DNA of 64,000 nt from Parapristionchus giblindavisi (GCA_943737045.1 CALSFV010000064.1:372001-436000), one strand, 5' to 3'. Positions 35,880 to 47,937 are shown, counted from the stretch's first letter. Notes: generated by a model not told the origin, from the sequence alone. Program-made: numbers and translations.

Positions 35880-36100
35880 GTCTTCTCCCTCTCCTTCTCT
35901 CTTTCTCCCTCTCCCTCTTCCCCTCCATCTCCGTCATTATCCCCCAATTCCCGCTTCTCATTTGAGTATAGACAGTACACACTGTGTATATACGGAGACT
36001 AATTGACATAGGGATAAGGAAGGAAGAGGGAGAGGAAGGAGAGGGAGAGGGAGAAGAAGGAGAGGAAGAGGGAGAAGAAGGAGAGGGAGAGAAGAGATAG
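35880..36100 (+). repeat. polypyrimidine tract facing a polypurine tract
   Basis: A C/T-rich run (about 35880-35945) is followed 60 bases later by a G/A-rich run (about 36006-36098). The two can pair as a stem and are each capable of triplex-type structure. Simple-sequence DNA, non-coding. Confidence 0.85.
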
Positions 36101-36205
36101 AGAATGAGCTCAAGTGTTAGCGCGGGCAGATTGAGAAATCAGAACGCATGACATACATATACTCCGATTGAGTTTTGTACGTGCGATCCGCTGCGGTCCT
36201 ACATT

Positions 36206-37357
36206 ATGGTGCGTTCATCGTCACCGCTCACTCTGTTAGAGGGGTCAAAATGCACTGCACAGGGGGGTCTGAGAACGTGAAATGATATGTCAGAAAGCTT
36301 GAATTTGAGGGGTCTAAAATGGACAAATGAGGGGTCAAAATGGCCTGCGCAGAGGGGTCTCAGAACGTGAAATGATATGTCAGAAAGCTTGAATTTGAGG
36401 GGTCTCGAAGGGACATAAGCGGGGTCAAATTTTTGCTTTTGTGACACCTCAGTTTATGGAATGTGAGGCCGCGTTGGTCAATTTGCATAGCCAAAGAAGA
36501 TAATGACTTTCAATTTTATTTATTCCCGTGTTTATATTTTTTCTATTTGTTTTCTTGACAGTTTTGATTGCTTTGAAATATTTTATTGGTAATTCCGCTT
36601 TCGGTAGACGTGCACGACAAAGGCGATATCAGGCGCTTCCATTTCTTCAACTTATGCAGGTCAGATAATTCGAATCGCCTATAAAAAGTATAAGCATGAA
36701 CCAGGCTGCAATTATTGAGCCCAATTACCACCCGAGTCATCGCATGCTTGGATGTACTCACTTCTGGTTGGTATTTCCATCTGCTTTTTTTCTTTTACTT
36801 CTTATGTTGATTTTTACGCCGTCTTTCTGGAAAATTTTTCATTGTTTTTAGAATCTACGTGCGTCAACATAGCTGACAAATGGTGCATAGGCGCTTCAAC
36901 TCTTTCTGCATAAGTTGAAGAAATGGATGCTCCCGATATCGCCTTTGTCGTGCGCGTCTACCGAAAGCGCCCGCGTATTGCAGTAGAAGAACGCATGCCG
37001 CCACAGTTATGAGATCATACGAGTGTTGATCCATCGAAATTACCAATAAAATATTTCAAAGCAATCAAAACTGTCGAGAAAACAAATAGAAAAAATATAA
37101 ACACGGGAAAAAATAAAATTGTAAGTCACTATCTTCTTTTATTGTGTTTACGATGGAAAATGCCATGCAAATTGACCAACGCGGCCTCACTTTCCATAAA
37201 CTGAGGTGTCACAAAAGCAAAAATTTGACCCCGCTTATGTCCCTTCGAGACCCCTCAAATTCACGCTTTCTGACATATCACTTCACGTTCTCAGACCCCT
37301 CTGCACAGTGCATTCTGACCCCTCTAACAGAGTGAGCGGTGACGATGAACGCACCAT
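36206..37357. mobile_element. 1.15 kb fold-back element with asymmetric arms
   Basis: Ends ATGGTGCGTTCATCGTCACC and its inverse. The left arm carries a tandem duplication of a roughly 100-base unit (GGGGTCAAAATG...AGCTTGAATTTGAGGGGTCT, at 36239 and 36330), the right arm only one. Inner parts (CAATAAAATATTTCAAAGC and inverse) also pair. No clear target duplication; no known protein. Confidence 0.8.
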
Positions 37358-37728
37358 TATACCCATCCATTTTCGGACCGAAACGATTTGGGAGGAGTTA
37401 AAGTCGTATGCTATAAGCCGATAATATACTTCTAGCTACAAGTATCTGGTACACTAAGTGAGTCACAATATCTCTGAGAGTTTATACTATTGTAGAGTCC
37501 ACAAAATGGAATGTAGCCATATCGAACTACAATGGACGGAGCAGCGAAGACAATTAGCGAGGGATAATGTTATGGTCGTAGATAGAAGACATTGAGACTA
37601 AAGTGGATGATCAAATAAATGAATGAATGGATGATGAAGATACGAGAGAACTATAATGAATAGGGAGGTAATGGATGAATGAAGAGACAATTGAGGGGGA
37701 TTCCATGAAACATACACTTAGAATAACT

Positions 37729-37988
37729 GGAGAGGGAGAGGGAGAGGGAGAGGGAGAAGGGAGAGGGAGAGGGAGAGGGAGAGGGAGAGGGAGAAGGGAG
37801 AGGGAGAAGGAGAGGGAAAGGGAGAGGGAGAGGGAGAGGGAGAGGGAGAGGGAGAGGGAGAGGGAGAGGGAGAGGGAGAGGGAGAGGGAGAGGGAGAGGG
37901 AGAGGGAGAGGGAGAGGGAGAGGGAGAGGGAGAGGGAGAGGGAGAGGGAGAGGGAGAGGGAGAGGGAGAGGGAGAGGGAGAGGGAGAG
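37729..37988 (+). repeat. (GGGAGA)n hexanucleotide satellite, about 260 bases
   Basis: More than 40 hexamers, almost perfect from about 37817. The plus-strand Glu/Arg and minus-strand Pro/Leu/Ser open frames across it reflect the six-base period and are not genes. Confidence 0.97.
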
Positions 37989-38596
37989 AGCTTAGACACA
38001 CATAGTTGTATGCAGATCCAAATGAGACGAGAGAGAAGCATGAATATCACGGAGAAAAAAGTCTTTAAAGAATACTACGAGGTAACAAGAAACACACAAT
38101 AAGAGAATTGAGTAAGGGAGTTACTAAACAGCTTGGAATGGTAATCTAATATTTCTTGACAATAAGAAAATACGATAAATGACTGCGTCTATAATTCATT
38201 CGGGATTTATTAGAAGAAAAATTCCTAGATATATCAAATCTTGTATATTACAAATCACAGTAAATATAACTGTTAAAGGGACCCGGCAACGAAAAATAAG
38301 TTGCTTTCATATGAAAGAGTTTCAAATTCTGCTTCAAAAAATATAAAACATATAATATAAATATAGCCTAATAAGGAAATAAAGAAATTTGAACGTTAAA
38401 AAACGTGTGGTGAATTTCGCCGGATTACTGTAGAATATTCGCCTTTTCCTAATTAGTTCACCAAAGTTCACGGCAGACTCCTGCCTTACCGTATTGTTTT
38501 TTTTATTGATTAATTGTTTTTTAAAATATAATTTCTGTGTATATATTTTCGTTTTTAACTGCGTTAACGTCGCTTTCTGAACAGTAACAGTTATAG
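37989..38596. other. upstream flank of the THAP/Kolobok-like gene
   Basis: AT-rich, without recognisable terminal inverted repeats of a transposon and without exon chains. Presumably contains the promoter of the gene at 38597. Confidence 0.4.
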
Positions 38597-41500
38597 ATGG
38601 GAAAATCGCGGGTCTGCGGATTATGCGGCAAATCTGCAGAAACGTTAAGACATTTTCCATCTAATAACGTGCCTGATGTTCAATCTGAATGGATGATAAG
38701 ACTAAATCTCTTAGAAGAAGAAAAAGACCGATATCTTCTCGAATTTAAACAAGGGAAACGTAGTTGTTTTTGGTGTCATAGACATTTTCATCCCACCGAC
38801 CCGAGAGGATTTCCTATTGACGTGAGTTTTTATCATTTACCCTTTCATAATTGCAAAACACCAGATGCGGGATCAAGGAGCGCCACATCGTATGCCTGAT
38901 CTACTACCGTACTCTGAATTGGATACGGTATGTTGCGCTTCTTGGATCAATAAACTATGGTAAAATGCAGAGTGACCGTCATCTTTCGCAAGATAGTGTT
39001 CCTCCCGTTCTTTCTCGTGTATCGCAGGTATATTCGTAATTATTAACTAAGTAAATCGAGACCCACAATTAAGGAGTCAATCAATGGTTCAGACATATGT
39101 GACAATAATATCGATCTCATATACAAAGACGAACTGCTTGAATCACAGGTAAATCATTCAAAATATTTATTATAATAATAAACATAATCAGGAATCGATG
39201 GCTACTCAGAAAATGGAAGATATTGATATCAACGTGAGAAATACAATTTAATTTCCGTTTTACCATTATTTAATTACAGTATGTTCCGACATCACAATCC
39301 ACCGTGCACGATGAAGAAGATTCATGTCTACTTGTAGGAGCTCCTTCTCTTGAATGTTCAGACTACTTGGTCATCTCAAGAGACAAACTATCCATACTCC
39401 TTAGTCGTTGTTGTTTCTGTGGGCACTCTGCGTTTGAGGATGGATCCATGAAGACTACGGTACAGGGATCTGCAATTACTGTAAGTTGGACATGTCTACA
39501 TTGCGGAACCGATCGATCATGGTCATCACAAAAAACCATGAATGGACGATATAATGAAGGAGACCTCAAAATCACCGCAGCGGCATATACAAATGCTGTG
39601 CCATATCCGGTAAGTTTCAGTTTCCCAGTGCATACGTTCAATTCCACCTATCAATCAATAATATACCGTACCTCATAGCGACTCCGCGAAATGGCAGAGA
39701 CCATGTCCCTAGCCTTGCCATCGGAGAGAACGTATCGTAATCATCTCTGCCACATTGTTCTACCGTCAGTAGATAACATCTACAAGAAACATATGGACCA
39801 TGTTTTGTCACTCGCACGTAACACTATGGGGGTACTTATTTAATATTCCCATGTTGATACGAGCATGCCAATCAATATTTGGCATGAAAAAAAACATGCA
39901 CTAACTTTATAGAAACGAGGTTTGGACTTGGCCGGAGATGGACGATATTGTACGCCAGGCTTCTCTGCCAGAAATTGTACGTATGATCTCATCGACCTGA
40001 AATTGAAGCTCATCGTGGCTATAGCCAATGTTCATAAGAATGAAGAAGTTATTGGTAATGAAAGATAAGTTTTATTATTTTTATAATTAAATAGCCTATT
40101 TGGAGATGGAAAGAGCAATCAAATGGAGAAAGAAGGACTTCGAAGAGCTCTCATTAATCTAGTCGAACAGGGATTCAAGGTTAGTTTAACTGTTGTTAGT
40201 AAATGTTGCGGAAATGCGTGTTTTGTTTGCGGGTTACATCGTGCGGGTTTCAGATTCGTACCCTTGTGACGGACAACGATGCCAAGATAGGGAAGATGTT
40301 GAGAGAAGAGGATCAGTTCAAGATGATCTTGCACTTGCTCGACTTTTGGCACATTATAAAGAAAGTGGTCAAAGAATTGAGAGAAGTAAACATTTTTCTA
40401 TTATATTAGCCTAAATTTTCCATTTTAGTTAGCTAAGAGGAAAGATTGTCCGAATATATCGTATTGGAGAAGAAGAATAATCAACCATGCATATTACGTG
40501 CACAAGAAGTACCCAAAGAGCAGAAAGAAAGCACTAGAATACTGGAAGAGTGTTCTCGCACACGTGTGCGGTCGTCATCGACATCTGAACAAGGTACGGT
40601 AGTGAGCATATGCGGGGACGCTGGGGGAAAGGCTGTGCACAAACCGGGAAATTGTAAGGCAAGGCTATGCGCCTGGCAATTTTTTTTGCAGATTTGACTG
40701 GATATTTTTCATTTTTGCGAGGCAAAGCTATGCGCAAGGCCCCGCAAAGGAAGGCAAGGCTGTGTGCAAAAAGAATTCGTTTTCATGCGCCCACCTATGG
40801 TAGTGAGTTCATCAAATAGTACTGTAAACAATGAACACTGTACATTATGGCGGGAGACGGTAAATCACAATTTATGTTGTCGAGATATGGTACGACAGTT
40901 CATGACTTATATCATGAGGTAGTACGGTAGATGATGTGGTATGGTAGATGATGAGGCGATACGGTAGATCATAATTTGTGCCATGAGGTAGTACTGTAGA
41001 TGATGGTTTGTATCATGAGAAGATACGGTAGATTACATACACTTCGAATTAATCATTTATCGTATCCAAATAGGTGTCCTTCATCAATGGTATCGATCGG
41101 TGTCGTCACAAGCATTTGCCTGTCTCCCAGGGACATAAGATAGACAGGAGGAGTAACGAGTATCGCCTTCTGAAGGAGCTGATCATGAAGCCTACGTTCC
41201 TGAAGGCATTTCTCCGGGCTAATCCTAAGATGGATTCCAGCCCATGCGAGAAATTTCATTCCATCATCAATTTGTACGCTCCGAAGCGTTTGGCACAGTA
41301 AGTCGAACTATTTAGTTATTAAATATTAATCTGTAGTATTCGTTATTGATTAATCGCTACTACCAATAAGCGGCCAACTAGCTAGTAAACAAATACTGTA
41401 ATGAATATCGATTTTCAGCTCGCCGGAATTGTACACTGAGAAGATCAAGTTGGCTACCATGCACGCCAACACGATATCACTAGCAGACATGCTGGGGACA

Positions 41501-42151
41501 AGAAGGGAATTGTCGTCAACGGCGGTGTCAGTCCCTGGGAGAGATGCACTGTCCGTGAAGAGGAAGATGTCAAGAGTGGATCACACATGGAGACGTGATG
41601 TGTTTGACGCCATTCGTGACGTCATCGCCAATATCGATTGCGAGAGGAAGAACCGGAAGTACCTGGATTCAATCGGGGCTCCAGATGATTTGAAGCTGAT
41701 GGAAGCCCTTAGAGATGAGATGGAAGAAGAGGAGGACGGAGGGGATGCAGACGATTCATCGAGTGAATGTAGTATTGGAGGATATGGCGATGAGCGAGGG
41801 TCAGAAGGAGAAGAAGGTCTCTATGAGATCGTGTTGAGCGATATGGAAGATGAAGAATCAGAAGAAGACGAAGATGATCTACCACTGATAGTATTGAAGG
41901 AGCAGGAAAGTGAATGGAGTGAAGAAGAGAAGGTGGACAGTACAAAAGAATGTAGAGCTAGGACAGGTCGACGGGATAGATCTATTGGAGTCCGTGGAGT
42001 TCGAGGAGGTAGAGGACCCACGATCAGAAGGCAAGCGCCCCGACAGGGTCAACAGTCGGAGTCACGGGAGTCGGAGTCAGAAGAATCGGATGGATCGCCA
42101 CCTTACAAGTTGGCCAAATCGGGAAAGGAAGGCAAAAGGGATAAAGATTAG
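38597..42151 (+). CDS. THAP-domain, Kolobok-type DDE transposase-like protein, 804 aa, intact
   Basis: Thirteen exons: 38597-38821, 38865-38927, 38971-39027, 39074-39148, 39192-39233, 39280-39609, 39679-39831, 39913-40054, 40106-40179, 40254-40385, 40429-40593, 41074-41297 and 41419-42151. Residues 7-63 form a THAP-type C2CH finger (C7-x2-C10-x49-C60-x2-H63-F). A second CxxC...CxxC pair lies in exon 6 (CCFCGHS, TCLHCGT). The DDE core carries D324 (AGDGRYCTPGFSA), D394 (LVTDNDAKI) and E545 (CEKFHSIINLYAPKR), matching the DGR...SPG..SA, TDR and LE.FHS...PKR landmarks of THAP/Kolobok transposases. The last 240 residues include a long acidic run (about 655-750) and an RG-rich patch (VRGVRGGRG), absent from a minimal transposase. 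No frame damage; start codon directly after an AG acceptor. It could be an autonomous Kolobok element or a domesticated nuclear DNA-binding protein; many introns and missing terminal repeats favour domestication. Confidence 0.85.
40600..41045 (+). repeat. two tandem minisatellites in intron 11 of the THAP gene
   Basis: First, about three imperfect copies of GGCAAGGCTATGCGCAAGG (40655-40770). Second, several copies of a TACGGTAGATGATG-type unit mixed with TCATGAGGTAGTAC (40870-41035). Confidence 0.7.
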
Positions 42152-42259
42152 GTTCACTTAGGTTAGAGAAGAATTAGATGATAGTTAGTATCTAGTTAAT
42201 TCGTACACCATTAACGATTCATCAATTTGTCAATTTATATGTTAGTCGTTCCTTCACTA

Positions 42260-42265
42260 AATAAA
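42260..42265 (+). terminator. probable poly(A) signal of the THAP gene
   Basis: AATAAA about 110 bases downstream of the stop codon. Confidence 0.55.
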
Positions 42266-42363
42266 CTTTTACTTTTATTATAATAATTAAATCAAGTTTA
42301 TGCATATCGTAAACACAAATATTAACTTATAGATCACACAATATAAACAAAAAAGAGACATAC

Positions 42364-42978
42364 CTTCAAGTCTCGAATGGTACTCATATCGATCACGATA
42401 GCAGCTTCTATAGTCTTGATGAAGGCTACTTGATCACCCTAAATTACAACAATACAGTACAAAACAATTATTATATTGCTGTAATGGTCTCCTGTTGTCC
42501 CAGAGGACAGTACCCACAATACAAGGGTAGAAACATAATTAAAAATAAATTAAATATGATATAATATAAAATAAATATTATACAAATAATGACATCGACT
42601 TACTCTCGCGGATCTTCTGCTTGTAGTAGGGCGCTGAGCGACGCAGGTTATCATAGTAGACGGCGACACCGATGTCCACGGCGCCTATCACAATAAAATG
42701 ATATAATACGCTCGATTTACGCATAGAAAGTGCCGTTCAAAGCGGGTTCATTGATTTCTTTGCATTGCATGATTAAAAGTTATCGCGAAGAGTATGAAAT
42801 AAAGCATTATCTGTGCATAGAATCGGTTTCAACATAACGAAAGTTGCACCTAACGTGAAGATGTAGGAAGAAAACGGAATACCTACCAGGAATTCCGGCG
42901 ACAATGACGAGGTTGACATTCTCCACTCGATCATGCCTCCAGAGGAGCCGCCTGGCTGACCGAACCGTGCCATGTCTG
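42364..42978 (-). pseudogene. TOM20-like N-terminal fragment, incomplete
   Basis: Minus-strand exons 42888-42978 and 42604-42684 encode, in one phase, VENVNLVIVAGIPG then AVDIGVAVYYDNLRRSAPYY and KQKIRE. This follows the membrane anchor and first cytosolic residues of mitochondrial import receptor TOM20 (AGI.GA..., Y.D..R..AP.YK.KIR). A third exon (42364-42438, FIKTIEAAIVIDMSTIRDLK) joins only with an alternative acceptor and reads into a stop soon after. The TPR receptor domain is missing: only about 200 bases remain before the THAP gene's 3' end. The two TOM20-like exons are also open in a second frame that starts with an ATG (42973) and joins all three exons in phase, so another small protein cannot be excluded. 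Most likely a truncated copy. Confidence 0.45.
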
Positions 42979-43482
42979 CTAAATTATATTTACGAAATAT
43001 ATAAGTATTTAAAACGACAATTATGGACGAAATGCGTGTAAAACTTTTCCTAGTTTCCTAGTTAAACATGAAATTATCGCCGTTTTTCGCGTGAATAAAG
43101 CCATACAAATGGAGCGATGGTCTCCACGCGCGCTGCAGAAGCATTTAAAAAGACAATAATGGAACAATAAAGGACAAATGCGTATAAAACAAAGAATTGA
43201 ACGAAGAAAAACAAAGTGGAACGAAAGCGTGAAACGACGCCAATACCATAAGTTTTCTGCTGTATTTTCCCCACACCACAATTCCATGGTGTGGAGAAAA
43301 TGCAGAATCTATAGTGAAATTACAGTAACCCGTCATTTTTTTCATACGCGTTTTTATGCGTTTTATATATTTTTTTTCAAAATTCTTTTTTATCTCATGT
43401 TTAATTCACACCTCGACAGACTCTCTGGCAAAAAATGAAGAAAATTAAAAATAATGAAATTTTGGCTGCATTTTCCCTTTAA

Positions 43483-45527
43483 GACACCGGCTCGGTAAGA
43501 TTCGAGGGTTGAGCCAGTGACCCCGGACATCGACCTCACCGATTTCGCTCAACTTTTTTTTGTGGATACCCCCATGGCCCCCCATCACAAAATGGGTATT
43601 CATTTGGGCTGGGTCCTTGAAACATGAATGTGGCGGGTTCTCGAAATTTGAAAACTCGATTTTTACCAAAAAAAAGTGGAGCGACCTAGGTTCAATGTTA
43701 GTGTCGATTAATTACAAGTATGCCTAGACAACAAAAACTCGCTATAGGACGGTCCGGATATCCGATCGCAAACTGATTTTTTTACCTCCTCAAAACACAT
43801 TAAAATTAATTAAAATTTTAAATTACAAAATCGCACAATTATTTTTGCCTTATCTTATAGAGCAAAAAATTCCGCATCGAATGAGGCTAAAAATTAAAAA
43901 ATCGATAGACCCCTATTTTGAGAAAAATGGGCTTGACCATGACTCGAAAATATTTTTGTTTTTAAAATCCCCTATGTTTGTACTCATATTGAAGAGCTCG
44001 TCGAGTAGACCAACTTTCGCGTTGAACGTTTTATCTGAAACTCATGTACAAGAGAGTTTCACACGTTTTCCTGCAATTTTGAGTAAAACGAAAATAAAAT
44101 ATTTTTAAAACAAAAAAGCGCAGTCCAATTTTTGCCTCATCTTATAGAGCAAAAAATTCCGCGTCAAATGAGGGTAAAAAATAAAAAATCGATAGACCCC
44201 TATTTTGAGAAAAATGGGCCTAACCATGACTCGAAAATATTTTTTGTTTTCAAACCCTTCATGTTTGTGCTCATATTGAAGATCTTTTTGAGTAGAACAA
44301 CTTTCGCGTTGGACATTTTGTCTGAAACTCATGTACAAGAGAGATACACACGATTTTGTGACCAATTTTGAGTTGCAAAATCGTGTGTATCTCTCTTGTA
44401 CATGAGTTTCAGACAAAACGTTCAACATGAAAGTTGTTCTACTCGACGCGCTCTTCAATAAGAGTACAAACATGAGGGGTTTTAAAAACAAAAATATTTT
44501 CGAGTCATGGTCAGGCCCATTTTTATCAAAATAGGGGTCTATCGATTTTTTATTTTTTACCCTCATTCGACGCGGAATTTGTTGCTCTATAAGATGAGTC
44601 AAAAAGTGGACTGCGCTTTTTTGTTTTAAAAATTTTTTATTTTCGTTTTACTCAAAATTGCAGGTAAACGTGTGAAACTCTCTTGTACATGAGTTTCAGA
44701 TAAAACGTTCAACATGAAAGTTGTTCTACTCGACGAGCTCTTCAATATGAGTACAAACATAGGGGATTTTAAAAACAAAAATGTTTTCGAGTCATGGTCA
44801 GGCCCATTTTTATCAAAATAGGGGTCTATCGATTTTTTATTTTTTACCCTCATTCGACGCGGAATTTGTTGCTCTATAAGATGAGTCAAAAAGTGGACTG
44901 CGCTTTTTTGTTTTAAAAATATTTTATTTTCGTTTTACTCAAAATTGCAGGTAAACGTGTGAAACTCTCTTGTACATGAGTTTCAGATAAAACGTTCAAC
45001 ATGAAAGTTGTTCTACTCGACGAGCTCTTCAATATGAGTACAAACATAGGGGATTTTAAAAACAAAAATGTTTTCGAGTCATGGTCAGGCCCATTTTTCT
45101 CAAAATAGGGGTCTATCGATTTTTTAATTTTTAGCCTCATTGGACGCGGATTTTTTTGCTCTATAAGATAAGGCAAAAATAATTGTGCGATTTTGTAATT
45201 TAAAATTTTAATTAATTTTAATGTGTTTTGAGGAGGTAAAAAAATCAGTTTGCGATCGGATATCCGGACCGTCCTATAGCGAGTTTTTGTTGTCTAGGCA
45301 TACTCGTAATTAATCGACACTAACATTGAACCTAGGTCGCTCCACTTTTTTTTGGTGAAAATCGAGTTTTCAAATTTCGAGAACCCGCCACATTCATGTT
45401 TCAAAGACCCAGCCTAAATGAATACCCATTTTGTGATGGGGGCCATGGGGGTATACACAAAAATGTTTTGAGTCAAATCGGTGAGGTCGATGTCCGGCAC
45501 TACCGGGAGTCTTACTGAGCCGATGTC
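43483..45527. mobile_element. 2.05 kb TTAA-flanked palindromic element
   Basis: Ends GACACCGGCTCGGTAAGA and inverse of GACATCGGCTCAGTAAGA, with TTAA on both sides (43479-43482, 45528-45531). TTAA duplication is typical of piggyBac and Kolobok elements. The interior consists of roughly 285-base units, two forward (about 43845-44371) and three inverted (about 44372-45176), each with an 80-87-codon frame starting MPYLIEQK or MTHLIEQQ. No transposase. A relative lies at 62934. Confidence 0.88.
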
Positions 45528-45531
45528 TTAA

Positions 45532-47937
45532 TAAGTCAGACAGATGATGATTTCATTGTCGTTAACAAAACATAACATGAAACTTCACTCGAACAACGTA
45601 TATGACTCATCCACTCTTCCAAATACAAAAAGTGAGTCTCGACAGCAGTCAAAGAGTTACTCAAAAATCACGAAAAGAGCTGAGAGAGAGAGTTTTTCAG
45701 CTTTTTTTCCTTTCTTAACTTTTGAACAGAAATAGTGAGCGATAATAAGAGTGTTTTGTAATATACCACAAATTGCAGACGCAAAAACCAACAACAAAAG
45801 TAACGGGAGCCAATATCAATGTCTTTCGCCACTGAATCGGAAACGATTTTATTGATGCAAATCGGATTTGAATAATTATTCAAATTCTCCAGATCATTTG
45901 TTAATAATGATGTCATCGATACTAAGAAGTGAAGAAAACTCTACACGTAGCACGAAGATCCACCTACACTATGAGAACAAAGCATGGTTATACATCGTCC
46001 TACCCACAATACAAAGTATTGTATGCCTCCAAAGATCCTTACAATAGCCTGTTTCGTTGGTAGATCAGCCCGAATTTCGCAGTGCGTAACAGAATGTCAA
46101 CGTCTATCTGGAGTCTAGGTCTATATACATGATCCAAATAATCCTTACGATCTCTAGGACTACAGTGGTATTATGGATGGTATAACAATGAAAGAGAGCT
46201 ATCAAAAAGAGTATGGAAGAGGATGGGAGAGAAAGAGAGGGAGAGAGTTGAGAGAGAGGGAGGGAGAGAGCTAGAAAGGGTAGAGGTATACTATAATCTA
46301 CCCACGCGAGTAGTTGACACTTCTCGACAATGGACAACTACGAGCAATGAAGAGGTATTGTTGAAGGGTCAGACGGAAAGGGAGGGGGAGATAGACGTCT
46401 AAATGTAGAAGTAGGGGTAGGTAGAGGTAGAGGTAGAGGTAGAGGTAGAGGTAGAGGAAGAGGTAGAGGTAGAGGTAGAGGAAGAGGTTGAGGTAGAGGT
46501 AGAGGTAAAGGTAGAGGTAGAGGTAGAGGTAGAGGAATTGGTAGAGGTAGAGGTAAAGGTAGAGGTAGAGGAAGAGGCAGAGGTAGAGGTAGAGGTAAAG
46601 GTAAAGGTAGAGGTAGAGGTAGAGGAAGAGGTAGAGGTAGAGGTAGAGGTAAAGGTAGAGGTAGAGGTAGAGGTAGAGGTAGAGGTAGAGGTAGGCAAAG
46701 GAGAAGTGTCGACGTGATCCGAATGTGTATAATGAGGTGATTTAGTGAAGTGATTGATAGTGGATGATGTGTGAGAAAGTGAAGAAGAGGATAAGGGGAT
46801 TCTAAGGGTCATAAGATGATGATACAGAGGGAGAGGGAGAGATTCAAGAGGTAGAGAGGGAGAGAGAGGAAGGAGATAAAGGTGACGATGATAAAGACTA
46901 CGTAGTTCCCAATATCAAAAACACCGAAAGGATGGAAGGCTTAAAGGCAAAAAAGTAATGTGATGGGAAACAGAAGTGGACTGAACGTTAGTATACTTTA
47001 AGACTCATCCTAGATTTTCATCTATGCATCGAGAACAAATCTTGGCTAATATCATTGAAAACTTGTAGGGTACTCTTTGCTTCGTATACTGTAACAGCTT
47101 TAAAAAGTCGTTTACCGAGAACCATAAGTTCGAAGAAAAGAAAAATTAATCAAAGATCGTGGTGACCAAGAGCAACATAGTAGAGTTATAGTAAATATTG
47201 CCGATTGGTCAAAATGGACATTTATTCATGATCCGTGAAAATGATGAAATTCTGGGTACAAGGCCGATCGGAGTTGAAGCTGGAGTTGGTATAAGAATGT
47301 GAGAAGAACTATATCTCTCTGAATAGCCTTTGGAGGTACAAGGTTGACAAGGATAGGCGCGAACGCCTATTCCATGTAATAAGAGAAAGGGTAGATCATG
47401 GAATAAGATATGCAAAGAAAGTGCAAGTGAATGAATAACGATGGCGTTTTTTGCCTCATCAGTGTAATAATAATATTAAATATAGTTAGCTAAACTAAAG
47501 AATGCAAAAAAAAGTAAGCTGATCCGTATCTCATTACTCCGAAGGTGTTATGTTGTGCAATTTGAGCGGTTTTCAGTTATGCTATGACTATCACATTTCT
47601 CCATGAACACAACTATCGATGACACGTTAAACGACCCTTCGAAGTACCATTTCGATATTGACAAATGACAATAATACTGAATATTACATTTAACGTATAG
47701 ATAGGAATGTTGGGTCAACAATGGAACAAAGAAATGAATCATTCATTATTGAGTGGGAGAAGGTGTGAAAAGTTCGAGAGAAATGTAATTTTGAATGACG
47801 GAAGACGACATTGAAATGACTAGAGAACAATGAATATAGTGAAGAGGAATGTGAATAGAGATCAATATGAGATATCAATCGAAATATTTAAAGTACTCGT
47901 GTGAAGGTAAAGAAGGCAATGGGTACACATGGTATTT
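45532..47937. other. unresolved minus-strand territory with two isolated exon candidates
   Basis: Candidates on the minus strand are 46043-46107 (IDVDILLRTAKFGLIYQRNR, donor GTAAGG) and 45767-45831 (WRKTLILAPVTFVVGFCVCN, a possible membrane segment). Their phases do not join directly, so exons are missing or one is spurious. GGTAGA arrays fill 46205-46700. Confidence 0.3.
46411..46692 (+). repeat. (GGTAGA)n hexanucleotide array
   Basis: About 45 imperfect GGTAGA units with GGAAGA and GGTAAA variants. The minus-strand Ser/Thr-rich frame across it is a repeat artefact. Confidence 0.96.

Noticed and set aside
37651..38050. Long Glu/Arg-rich (plus) and Pro/Leu/Ser-rich (minus) open frames
   Set aside because: They are produced by the six-base period of (GGGAGA)n, which avoids stops in all frames; no splice or family evidence.
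41821..42021. Ser-rich minus-strand frames
   Set aside because: Antisense shadow of the acidic C-terminal exon of the THAP gene.
43845..45176. Five similar 80-87-codon frames as a gene family
   Set aside because: They are units of a palindromic transposable element, mirrored around its centre, without splice or signal features.
46399..46812. Ser/Thr-rich minus-strand frame of 137 codons
   Set aside because: Translation of the (GGTAGA)n array; length and composition follow from the repeat.
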